Assembly: GCA_003532195.1 (NCBI GenBank)
Contig: DOFA01000212.1
Coordinates: forward strand, 9,182 to 17,686
DNA: 8,505 nt
Direction: 5' to 3'
Source: Clostridiales bacterium
GTDB lineage: Bacteria; Bacillota; Clostridia; Saccharofermentanales; UBA5734
Shown: one piece after another, positions 1 to 5,243 of the stretch
How the letters are laid out: each line of letters starts with the position of its first letter
Numbering within the stretch: position 1 is the stretch's first letter
Notes under the pieces: generated by a model
Told to the model about the DNA's origin: nothing
Database searches by the model: none
The model's input: the letters and a program-made list of their open reading frames with translations, nothing else
Position numbers and translations under genes: made by a program

Positions 1-1
1 T

Positions 2-283
2 TGCGTCCGCGCCCGCCGCTCGATCAAGCTGGGCGAAGGCCGGCTGATGCTTTTTGCCGACCGGCTGAGTTTTGTCATTCAGCAAGGCTTGAAGGAATTC
101 CCGCTGCAGCAGATCAGCCGCGTCATCGTGCACGGCCCGCAAACGCTGCAATTCACAACGACGGAATCCCAGGTCTTTGAGTTCCGCTCCAAATCCAAGC
201 GGTCTGCCTATAAGTACGTTCTGCTGTTCAATTTGCTGCAGCAAAAACGCAAAGGCGAACCGCACGGATTTTTCGGCATCTAG
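2..283 (+). CDS. 3' end of a gene, possibly a lysophospholipid acyltransferase with a C-terminal PH-like domain (5' end outside window)
   Basis: The reading frame is open from base 2 with no credible start or ribosome binding site inside the window, so this is the last 93 codons of a longer gene, ending in TAG at 281-283. The visible part alternates short hydrophobic strands and ends in a basic helix containing RSAYKYVLLFNLLQQKRKG, followed by EPHGFFGI. This strand-rich part followed by one C-terminal helix resembles the PH/GRAM-like tail found after the acyltransferase domain in some clostridial 1-acyl-sn-glycerol-3-phosphate acyltransferases. That match is from memory of the tail only; the catalytic HX4D region lies outside the window, so the function is an inference. 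No cysteine pair, signal peptide or membrane segment is visible. It converges with the next gene over a 52-bp gap (284-335) in which I see no convincing terminator. Confidence 0.45.
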   Translation, partial: CVRARRSIKLGEGRLMLFADRLSFVIQQGLKEFPLQQISRVIVHGPQTLQFTTTESQVFEFRSKSKRSAYKYVLLFNLLQQKRKGEPHGFFGI

Positions 284-335
284 AGCAGTGTATCTCGTAT
301 ACGGTAACCAGGGCATCGCTTTTTCTGCTTCCTGG

Positions 336-1346
336 CTATTCCAGCTTCAGGCTGAGATGGAAGTTGCGCTGGCCGAAACCTGGCAGGATTTGATCATATC
401 CATCTGCCAGTTCTTCCGCACGGCCGCGAATCCGGCTGGTCCCCGGCTCGATGCCCAGCGCATAGTCGCCTGATTTCATGGATTTCCACTGTACCAGGAC
501 CGGCAGTTCGTTTTTGTCGAAGGTCAGGTTAGCTGTCAGGCCCAGATGCGGATTGTGCAGCCGGACCAGGCTTTCCGCCGTACCGACGGCGTGCGGCAGG
601 TGGAAAAATACCTGCTCGGGATAGCCGTCGACCGGTTCGCAGATCTGGTCAAATTCCGCCAGGCCTTTTTTCGCTGCATCGGTGCGCGGGATGACCTGCC
701 CGGCGGGGAAACTCAGCTGCAAGGCCGGGGACAGGAACGGATAGCCAAAATTGAAATGATAAAGCATGATCACAGGCTCCGCTTCGGCAGCCTGGTTCTC
801 AACGGTATCCTGCCAGGACACAGATGCACCCTGCAGCCCGATCTCGATTCGGCGCCGCAAAATCAAGTTGTGTCCGAACAGGGCGGATTCCCGCATCACG
901 CCCTTGATCACCAATTTGCCGTTCTGCGGATCCAGATCGACGCTGACCTGTTCAGCCGGCATGCCGGCGATCCGGCCATGCGCCTGATGGTACTCGCCGT
1001 TGTGGCGGCAGGGATTGCCGGCATTGCGCAGGCCGCAGGTAACCAGGCATCCGCCGGGCCAGGTCGGCGTAAATTCGCCTTCCACATTCTGGACGCGGCC
1101 GGCGATCAGGCCGTTTTTACTGAGGAAACCCAGGTTGACGCCCCGGTAGTTCAATTCATAGAGATCCAGAGCCCGGCTTTCGCAAAAAACAGCCCGCAGG
1201 CCGGCCGACGTGCCGACTTCAATCAGCCGGACACCGGCGCCGGGTCCCTCCTGCAGCGTCAGTCGGCGGACAAAATAAAGCTGTTCCAGGGAACCGACAT
1301 GGCGCAGTTGTTCCAGATAGCTTAAAGTTGGCTCGGATTGGCTCAT
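336..1346 (-). CDS. DUF4432 family aldose 1-epimerase-like protein
   Basis: This 336-residue protein matches the DUF4432 branch of the galactose-mutarotase-like (aldose 1-epimerase) superfamily over its whole length. Family landmarks are the N-terminal SRALDL stretch (about 57-62, the place of the usual DRGLDI), CGLRNAG (104-110), HQAHGRIAGMPAEQV (120-134) with the conserved H123, and LYHFNFGYP (195-203) with H197 and N199. Members bind hexoses or modified sugars and are presumed cytoplasmic epimerases or mutarotases; the substrate of this one is not known. No signal peptide or membrane segment is visible. A GTG at 1355 would add three residues, but it lies one base from the AAGGAG at 1357-1362. 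The ATG at 1346 is ten bases away and is chosen here. The gene is divergent from a Gfo/Idh/MocA oxidoreductase and shares its control region, which suggests the two act on the same sugar. Stop is TAG at 336-338. Confidence 0.88.
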   Translation of the reverse strand: MSQSEPTLSYLEQLRHVGSLEQLYFVRRLTLQEGPGAGVRLIEVGTSAGLRAVFCESRALDLYELNYRGVNLGFLSKNGLIAGRVQNVEGEFTPTWPGGCLVTCGLRNAGNPCRHNGEYHQAHGRIAGMPAEQVSVDLDPQNGKLVIKGVMRESALFGHNLILRRRIEIGLQGASVSWQDTVENQAAEAEPVIMLYHFNFGYPFLSPALQLSFPAGQVIPRTDAAKKGLAEFDQICEPVDGYPEQVFFHLPHAVGTAESLVRLHNPHLGLTANLTFDKNELPVLVQWKSMKSGDYALGIEPGTSRIRGRAEELADGYDQILPGFGQRNFHLSLKLE

Positions 1347-1356
1347 GATGATCACG

Positions 1357-1362
1357 CTCCTT
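1357..1362 (-). promoter_or_regulatory. Ribosome binding site that decides the start of the DUF4432 gene
   Basis: The minus strand reads AAGGAG here. Only one base separates it from the upstream in-frame GTG at 1355, but ten bases separate it from the ATG at 1346. Normal spacing is about 5-10 bases, so translation should begin at the ATG. Confidence 0.7.
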
Positions 1363-1409
1363 AAGGTTATTCCTCATTCACACCCGGCGGGAGGAATGTT
1401 TCATTTAAC

Positions 1410-1415
1410 ATTATA
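1410..1415 (-). promoter_or_regulatory. Candidate -10 box for the DUF4432 gene
   Basis: On the minus strand the sequence is a perfect TATAAT, about 64 bases upstream of the chosen ATG. No good -35 box sits at 16-18 bases: the nearest match, TTGCAC (1427-1432), is only 11 bases away. Transcription may therefore depend on an activator, or this box may be fortuitous. A 15-bp dyad (1416-1430) abuts it. Confidence 0.45.
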
Positions 1416-1430
1416 GCGCAATGATTGTGC
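1416..1430. promoter_or_regulatory. Dyad GCGCAAT-G-ATTGTGC, candidate operator
   Basis: Two 7-base arms around a single central G match as an inverted repeat with one mismatch (GCGCAAT against ATTGTGC). The element sits directly upstream of the perfect minus-strand TATAAT, where a regulator could block or assist RNA polymerase. Binding by any protein is an inference from position and symmetry. Confidence 0.35.
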
Positions 1431-1468
1431 AAATTGGGCTCCGTCCGGCGACAAATCTCCTTTTTCTC

Positions 1469-1497
1469 TTGCAAAAAACCATGTAAAGTGCTACATA
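1469..1497 (+). promoter_or_regulatory. Candidate promoter of the Gfo/Idh/MocA gene
   Basis: TTGCAA (1469-1474, four of six to the sigma-A -35 consensus) is followed after exactly 17 bases by TACATA (1492-1497, three of six to the -10 consensus). The start codon follows about 40 bases later. The match is weak, but spacing and position fit, and a dyad overlaps the -10 box. Confidence 0.35.
1481..1496. promoter_or_regulatory. Dyad ATGTA-N6-TACAT, candidate operator overlapping the -10 box
   Basis: The 16-bp element has perfect 5-base arms and a further imperfect outer pair, AACCAT (1477-1482) and ATGGTT (1497-1502). Compared with the catabolite-responsive element consensus WTGNAANCGNWNNCAW it keeps the outer ATG, AA and CAT positions but has GT in place of the central CG and C in place of the second inner W. 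It therefore looks like a site for a LacI-type or similar dimeric regulator rather than a standard CcpA site. Its overlap with the candidate -10 box suggests repression. Confidence 0.4.
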
Positions 1498-1535
1498 TGG
1501 TTCTGGAGCATTTATTGCACGAGGAGAACAGTGAT

Positions 1536-2588
1536 ATGATCAGGGCAGGAATTCTTGGATTGGGCTACATGGGCGGTTGCCACCTGCAGAAAATCAACGC
1601 AACGGATGGCATACAAGTCACATCGGCACACGATATCGATACCGGTAAAAAAGTCGCCGCGGAAGCTGACAACATGATATTTTACAGCAGCCGCCAGGAG
1701 TTTCTCGCTCAGCCGGATCTCGATCTGGTCATCATCGCCACGCCCAACCAGTTCCACAAGAGTTATGCGATTGAGGCCTTGAAGGCCGGCAAACACGTCC
1801 TTTGTGAAAAACCGGTCACCTTGAATACCGATGAACTGGATCAAGTCATCCGCGTTGCCAGGGAAACCGGCAAGATCTTCACCGTTCATCAGAACCGCCG
1901 CTGGGACGCCGATTATCTGGCTCTAAAAAAAGCAATCGCCGACGGTTGGCTGGGCAAGCCGGTCGCTGTGGAATCGCGGGTCCTGGGCGAACGCGGCATC
2001 GTCTTTGGCTGGCGGGCCGACCCGGCTTATGGCGGCGGCATGTTGTACGACTGGGGCGTGCACCAGGTCGATCAGCTGCTGCAGCTCTTTGACGGCCGCC
2101 AGGTCGTTCAGGTCATGGCCCAGACCTGGTCGGTCAATACACCGGCTGTGGATGATTATTTTAAGCTCGATCTGATTTTTGACGATCAGTCGTCCGCCCA
2201 TGCGGAATGCGGCGTCTTTGCGCTCGAGAAACTGCCGCGCTGGTTTGTCTATGGCGATTCCGGCACTTTGCGGATCGATGATTTCTCGGCAAAGACCGGC
2301 CGGATCTCGAAAATAAACAAAAATACCACGGTCGAAGTGTCACATGGCATCGACCCCCTGGTCGGGACCAGCCGGACCATGGCGCCGCTTAAGCCCGAAC
2401 AGGTTGAGCGCCACGATCTGCCGCAAGTGCCCGACGCGTCCCGCACCTTTTATCAGAATCTCGTATCAGCCTGCCAGGGCCAGGTTCAGCCGCTGGTGAC
2501 GCCGGAAAGCGTGCGGCGGACCATGCAGATCATCGACGCCGCTTTTAAGTCGGCCAGGACACGCCAGTCCATGGACGTCCAGATCTGA
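1536..2588 (+). CDS. Gfo/Idh/MocA family NAD(P)-dependent oxidoreductase
   Basis: This 350-residue cytoplasmic protein has the two-domain layout of the Gfo/Idh/MocA family, which oxidises or reduces sugars, inositols and related polyols. The N-terminal Rossmann fold shows GLGYMG (8-13), acidic D33 and D35 after the second strand (favouring NAD), ATPNQFH (68-74) and the hallmark CEKP (90-93), with K92 as the likely catalytic lysine. The C-terminal domain has GGGMLYDWGVHQVD (166-179), giving D172 and H176 of the active site. The open frame extends upstream to 1425, but the ATG at 1536 has GAGGAG (1521-1526) nine bases before it and starts exactly at the Rossmann strand. Length is normal for the family. 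It is divergent from the DUF4432 gene; the phosphatase-like gene follows 169 bases downstream on the same strand. The substrate cannot be inferred. Confidence 0.92.
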   Translation: MIRAGILGLGYMGGCHLQKINATDGIQVTSAHDIDTGKKVAAEADNMIFYSSRQEFLAQPDLDLVIIATPNQFHKSYAIEALKAGKHVLCEKPVTLNTDELDQVIRVARETGKIFTVHQNRRWDADYLALKKAIADGWLGKPVAVESRVLGERGIVFGWRADPAYGGGMLYDWGVHQVDQLLQLFDGRQVVQVMAQTWSVNTPAVDDYFKLDLIFDDQSSAHAECGVFALEKLPRWFVYGDSGTLRIDDFSAKTGRISKINKNTTVEVSHGIDPLVGTSRTMAPLKPEQVERHDLPQVPDASRTFYQNLVSACQGQVQPLVTPESVRRTMQIIDAAFKSARTRQSMDVQI

Positions 2589-2594
2589 TTACGC

Positions 2595-2638
2595 CTCGAC
2601 TGCTCGACTGCCACCGCTCACATCTCGACTGCCACCGC
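2595..2638. repeat. Short tandem direct repeats CTCGACTGCCACCGC
   Basis: The 15-base unit CTCGACTGCCACCGC occurs at 2603-2617 and again, identical, at 2624-2638 (period 21). An extra partial copy, CTCGACTG, lies at 2595-2602. The array begins six bases after the oxidoreductase stop. It forms no obvious terminator hairpin, and its role is unknown. Confidence 0.7.
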
Positions 2639-2655
2639 CCGGCAGAGGGCACAGC

Positions 2656-2684
2656 TTGCAACGGCCATCCGGACGGAGTATCCT
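2656..2684 (+). promoter_or_regulatory. Candidate promoter of the alkaline-phosphatase-superfamily gene
   Basis: TTGCAA (2656-2661) and TATCCT (2679-2684) are separated by 17 bases, each matching four of six consensus positions. The -35 hexamer is the same as that proposed for the upstream oxidoreductase. The spacer is GC-rich, so the promoter may be weak; read-through from the oxidoreductase is also possible because no terminator is visible in the gap. Confidence 0.3.
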
Positions 2685-2757
2685 GAAAGCAGAGGCACCC
2701 GCCCGCTGGCAGCAGTCAGCTCCAGCCGATTGCGCTCTGCAGTCTGGAGGACGGATC

Positions 2758-3879
2758 ATGCAGGTAATGTTTCCGGATTATAACCGTAGCATTCTCAATC
2801 TGGCAGCGTCGATTCTGCACCATTTGGATCTGGAATGCCCGCATGCCGGACTGCCGGAAGCTGACGCTTTCCTGAGCCAACCTCGGAAAAACCGGGTTAT
2901 GTTGATTCTCGACGGGCTGGGCAGCGCCTGTCTGCGAAAAATGCTGCCTGAAGACAGTTTTCTGCGCCAGCATCAGGTCGCCGACATATCCTCCGTTTAC
3001 CCCTGCACAACGGCCGCAGCCACGACTACCCTGCTCTCCGGCTTATCGCCGCTTGAACACGGCTGGCTGGGCTGGAACGCCTGGTTTCGTGAATTTGGTC
3101 GGATCGTCGATTTGTTCCTCGACCGCGACAGTTACAGCGGTGCGATTATTTCGCCGTCGCCCGCCAAATTGCTGCTGCCTTATGCCGATATCTCCCAGCG
3201 GCTAAGCCAGGAACAGCCGGAAATCCTCCAGTGCCATAAGGTCATGCCGCCTTTTGATCCGAACGGTGTGGACAGTCTGGCCCGGATGGCCGCCCGGATC
3301 AGTGAGCTCTGCGCCCTGGAAGGGCCGCAGCTGGTTCTGGCCTACTGGCATGAACCGGACACGCTGATGCACAACGAAGGTCCCGGCAGCGAAGCGGTGC
3401 GGCAGGATCTGCTACAAAGCGACCAGATCCTGGCCGATCTTTTCCGCAGCCTGGAAGACGTCCAGATCCTGATTACCGCGGATCATGGCCAGATCGCGGT
3501 CGAACGTGAGATCTACCTGGATGACTACCCGAATCTCAACGAATGCCTGATCCTGCCGCCTTCACTGGAGTCGCGGGCGGCATCCCTTTTTGTCAAGCCG
3601 GCTAAAAGAGATTATTTTGCGGCGGCCTTCCAGGATCTGTTCGGGGACTGCTTTCTGCTGCTGCCGCGTTCAGAAGTTTATGAACGGGGATTGTTCGGAC
3701 CCGGCAAGCCCCAGCGCAAGGTGGATGACTTCCTCGGGTGTTACCTCGCTTGCGCCATCGGTCAAACCATACTTCGCTACCGCAGTCTGTTCAACCGGCC
3801 GCGCAACACCTTCAAGGGCCATCATGCCGGTTTATGCGCCGAAGAAATGATCGTGCCCCTGATTCTGGCCGAGAAATAA
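2758..3879 (+). CDS. Alkaline phosphatase superfamily protein (type I phosphodiesterase/nucleotide pyrophosphatase-like)
   Basis: This 373-residue protein carries the metal-binding pattern of the alkaline phosphatase superfamily, nearest to the type I phosphodiesterase/nucleotide pyrophosphatase family. In order these are LILDGLG with D52, the nucleophile region YPCTTAAATTT (81-91; T85 is the likely nucleophile by alignment with the P-x-x-T motif), YWHEPDTLMH (196-205) with D201 and H205, TADHG (240-244) with D242 and H243, and GHHAG (354-358) with H356. All six expected metal ligands are present, so it is probably an active two-zinc hydrolase of phosphomonoesters or phosphodiesters. There is no signal peptide, so it should be cytoplasmic. 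The frame is open from 2656, but GGAGG (2746-2750) lies seven bases before the ATG at 2758 and homologues begin near this point. Substrate unknown; possibly co-transcribed with the oxidoreductase upstream. Confidence 0.85.
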   Translation: MQVMFPDYNRSILNLAASILHHLDLECPHAGLPEADAFLSQPRKNRVMLILDGLGSACLRKMLPEDSFLRQHQVADISSVYPCTTAAATTTLLSGLSPLEHGWLGWNAWFREFGRIVDLFLDRDSYSGAIISPSPAKLLLPYADISQRLSQEQPEILQCHKVMPPFDPNGVDSLARMAARISELCALEGPQLVLAYWHEPDTLMHNEGPGSEAVRQDLLQSDQILADLFRSLEDVQILITADHGQIAVEREIYLDDYPNLNECLILPPSLESRAASLFVKPAKRDYFAAAFQDLFGDCFLLLPRSEVYERGLFGPGKPQRKVDDFLGCYLACAIGQTILRYRSLFNRPRNTFKGHHAGLCAEEMIVPLILAEK

Positions 3880-3940
3880 CCGTGAATCGATAGCGGCACC
3901 GGCGGTGGCGGCCCAAGCCAACAAACGTACGGGCGAACAA

Positions 3941-3970
3941 AAAGACCGCCAGTTGATGCTGACAGTCTTT
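3941..3970 (-). terminator. Candidate rho-independent terminator, best read on the minus strand
   Basis: AAAGAC (3941-3946) pairs with GTCTTT (3965-3970), and inside it CAG pairs with CTG across a symmetric 3x3 internal loop. Read on the minus strand the stem runs into CTTTTTGTT, a fair U-tract. It lies about 113 bases beyond the zinc-ribbon stop and about 60 bases beyond the converging phosphatase stop, so it could serve both. The stem is AT-rich and interrupted, so confidence is moderate. Confidence 0.4.
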
Positions 3971-4082
3971 CGGCTGAATAATCGTTCACATTTCCAAGAA
4001 ACAGCTGGTGTAGCTATGACCTGCTGATTGGCGTATTCTGCTAATCCTCAGGCTGAGGTACCGGTCGTTTGGGACGTGATTT

Positions 4083-4259
4083 TTACCAGCTGTTGTTGTT
4101 GTAGCGGCTGTTGTTCCGCTGCTGCTTACGGGCTCTGCGGCAATCGGGGCAGCGCTGCGGTTCGTTCTCGAAGCCCTTCTCTTTGTAGAAAGCTTGTTCG
4201 CTCTCGTTGAAAACGAATTGGGCTCCGCAGTCTTTGCAAGTGATGGTTTTGTCTGGCAT
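4083..4259 (-). CDS. Small zinc-ribbon (zf-trcl type) protein
   Basis: This 58-residue protein begins MPDKTITCKDCGAQF and contains two cysteine pairs, C8-x2-C11 and C37-PD-C40, that should bind one zinc ion. Between them is the FNESEQAFYKEKGFENEPQRC stretch (17-37) typical of the probable zinc-ribbon family PF13451 (zf-trcl). A basic segment RRARKQQR (41-48) and an asparagine-rich tail follow and could contact nucleic acid; that is an inference, as the family has no settled function. The start is well supported: TAAGGAGG (4269-4276) lies nine bases before the ATG, one of the strongest ribosome binding sites in the window. The gene stands alone on the minus strand, convergent with the phosphatase-like gene and divergent from the PHP gene. 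It has a long leader of about 120 nt after its candidate promoter. Confidence 0.85.
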   Translation of the reverse strand: MPDKTITCKDCGAQFVFNESEQAFYKEKGFENEPQRCPDCRRARKQQRNNSRYNNNSW

Positions 4260-4324
4260 GTGTTAATGCCTCCTTAAATTATTCGGGCATGATATTGAAT
4301 TGGCGATCCATGGATTGGAGATTT

Positions 4325-4347
4325 GCCTTCCCGATTCGGAAGTAGGC
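4325..4347 (-). promoter_or_regulatory. Hairpin in the leader of the zinc-ribbon gene
   Basis: CTTCC (4327-4331) pairs with GGAAG (4338-4342) around a six-base loop, and GC (4325-4326) can pair with GC (4346-4347) after a three-base bulge. It lies within a larger possible pairing of TTGAAT (4295-4300) plus GATC (4305-4308) with GATC (4361-4364) plus ATTCAA (4366-4371). Together these could fold the untranslated leader upstream of the ribosome binding site. No known riboswitch class is recognised. Confidence 0.3.
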
Positions 4348-4388
4348 TCTTAACACATATGATCCATTCAAGATGATGACCTGCGCAC

Positions 4389-4417
4389 ATACTATCACAG
4401 AAATCTGGTAATAGCAA
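4389..4417 (-). promoter_or_regulatory. Candidate promoter of the zinc-ribbon gene
   Basis: On the minus strand TTGCTA (4412-4417) and TAGTAT (4389-4394) are separated by 17 bases, and the -10 box is preceded by TGA, giving an extended -10 form. Each hexamer matches four of six consensus positions. The TCTGTG at 4396-4401 (minus strand) just before the -10 box recurs in the opposing promoter. Confidence 0.5.
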
Positions 4418-4433
4418 GAAAATTTTGGCTATA

Positions 4434-4446
4434 TCTGTGGTAAAAT
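4434..4446 (+). promoter_or_regulatory. Candidate extended -10 promoter of the PHP-domain gene
   Basis: TAAAAT (4441-4446, five of six to the consensus) is preceded by TGG, giving an extended -10 element, about 58 bases before the start codon. No good -35 box is seen at 16-18 bases. TCTGTG (4434-4439) overlaps the extended -10 and mirrors the same hexamer in the divergent promoter. Confidence 0.5.
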
Positions 4447-4504
4447 AGCATGTATTCCGGTTTTCGCCCGTTATTCGCGCGAAAAAGGACAGGAGACGAC
4501 GATC

Positions 4505-5182
4505 ATGAACGCTCATCGCTTTGAAATGCACTTCCATACCAGCGAAGTCAGCAGTTGCGCTTCGGTGTCCGCCAGCCGCTCCGTTCCGGCTTACCATGAT
4601 CTGGGATATGAAGGGATTGTGGTAACTGACCATTACGCGCCGCAGTTTTTTGAAGAGATCGCCAGCTTGAGCTGGAAACAGCAGGTCGACCGCTATCTGG
4701 CCGGTTTTATCCTGGCATCGGAAATCGGCGCCCGGTTGAATCTGACAATCTTGCTCGGTATGGAAATCCGTTTTGCGGAAAACAACAACGATTATCTGGT
4801 TTATGGGCTGGACCGGCGTTTTCTCACCGATAATCCCTGCCTGTACCAGATGAACATCAAAACCTTCCATCAGCTGGCCCGGAAGCATCACCTCCTGGTC
4901 TTTCAGGCGCATCCCCTGCGCAACAGCATGACCATCGTCAACCCGCAATGGCTGGACGGTTACGAAACCTTCAATGCCAATCCGCGCCATGATTCACGCA
5001 ATGATATCGCTAGCCGCTGGGCGCAGAAATTTTCTCTGCCGGCCATTTCCGGATCAGATTTTCACGATCCCGGCGATGAAGGGCGGAGCGGCCTGGATTT
5101 TGACAATGCCATACCGGATAACCCAGCCCTGGTCAAGGCGCTGACCAACCAGGCTTATTCGCTGGTTGTGCCGGAATCCTGA
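4505..5182 (+). CDS. PHP-domain metal-dependent phosphoesterase
   Basis: This 225-residue protein is a single PHP (polymerase and histidinol phosphatase) domain. The metal-binding motifs run in the expected order: MHFHT with H9 and H11, VTDHY with D42 and H43, GMEIRF with E87, FQAHPLR with H136, NANPRH (157-162), and SGSDFHD with D185 and H187. All are intact, so a metal-dependent phosphoesterase is likely, acting in the cytoplasm on a small phosphate ester or nucleotide; the substrate is not evident. The SSCASVSA segment after the first motif is common in clostridial stand-alone PHP proteins. It is not a convincing HisJ histidinol phosphatase, since no his genes are nearby. AGGAG (4491-4495) precedes the ATG by nine bases. 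The gene is divergent from the zinc-ribbon gene and converges with the cyclophilin over a 23-bp gap. Confidence 0.87.
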   Translation: MNAHRFEMHFHTSEVSSCASVSASRSVPAYHDLGYEGIVVTDHYAPQFFEEIASLSWKQQVDRYLAGFILASEIGARLNLTILLGMEIRFAENNNDYLVYGLDRRFLTDNPCLYQMNIKTFHQLARKHHLLVFQAHPLRNSMTIVNPQWLDGYETFNANPRHDSRNDIASRWAQKFSLPAISGSDFHDPGDEGRSGLDFDNAIPDNPALVKALTNQAYSLVVPES

Positions 5183-5185
5183 CCG

Positions 5186-5199
5186 GCGGAATCTTCCGC
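5186..5199. other. Short hairpin between convergent PHP and cyclophilin genes
   Basis: GCGGAA (5186-5191) and TTCCGC (5194-5199) are perfect inverted arms four bases after the PHP stop. Neither strand has a following T-run, so this is not a canonical intrinsic terminator, although it could protect transcript ends. Confidence 0.35.
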
Positions 5200-5243
5200 G
5201 GGACCTTAAGCGAGATCCTGAGCGGGACCTTCCGCGGGATCTT
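5193..5243. repeat. Direct repeat of CTTCCGCGGGA across the cyclophilin 3' end
   Basis: CTTCCGCGGGA occurs at 5193-5203 and 5229-5239 (period 36), each flanked by similar A/TCC and CTT bases. The second copy encodes part of the acidic C-terminal tail of the cyclophilin; the first lies mostly beyond its stop codon at 5206-5208. This suggests a small local duplication that helped shape the protein's end. Confidence 0.55.

Noticed and set aside
284..335. Possible terminator between the first two convergent genes
   Set aside because: Only AGCAG/CTGCT arms separated by about 36 bases were found, with no compact stem followed by a T-run.
546..1325. A 259-codon plus-strand open frame opposite the DUF4432 gene
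   Set aside because: It has no recognisable domain and no ribosome binding site, and it lies wholly antisense to a gene with clear family motifs. High GC makes such shadow frames common.
2656..2757. N-terminal extension of the phosphatase-like frame to an ATG at 2656
   Set aside because: No ribosome binding site precedes that ATG, the added residues look non-coding, and GGAGG sits correctly before the ATG at 2758.
3894..3910. Hairpin CACC-GGC-GGTG shortly after the phosphatase-like gene
   Set aside because: The stem is only four continuous base pairs with no T-run after it, so it does not qualify as an intrinsic terminator.
3986..4029. Resemblance to the lacZ leader (TTCACA, GAAACAGCT, ATGACC and TGATT in the same order)
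   Set aside because: The matching blocks are broken by insertions, and no longer vector-like stretch flanks them. Chance similarity is more likely than vector contamination or a real lac fragment.
4046..4058. Hairpin CCTCA-GGC-TGAGG downstream of the zinc-ribbon gene
   Set aside because: The short stem has no U-tract on either strand; the hairpin at 3941-3970 is a better terminator candidate.
4028..4210. A 60-codon plus-strand frame rich in cysteine and serine
   Set aside because: It is antisense to the zinc-ribbon gene, and its cysteines come from the reverse complement of asparagine and glutamine codons in that gene. No ribosome binding site is seen.
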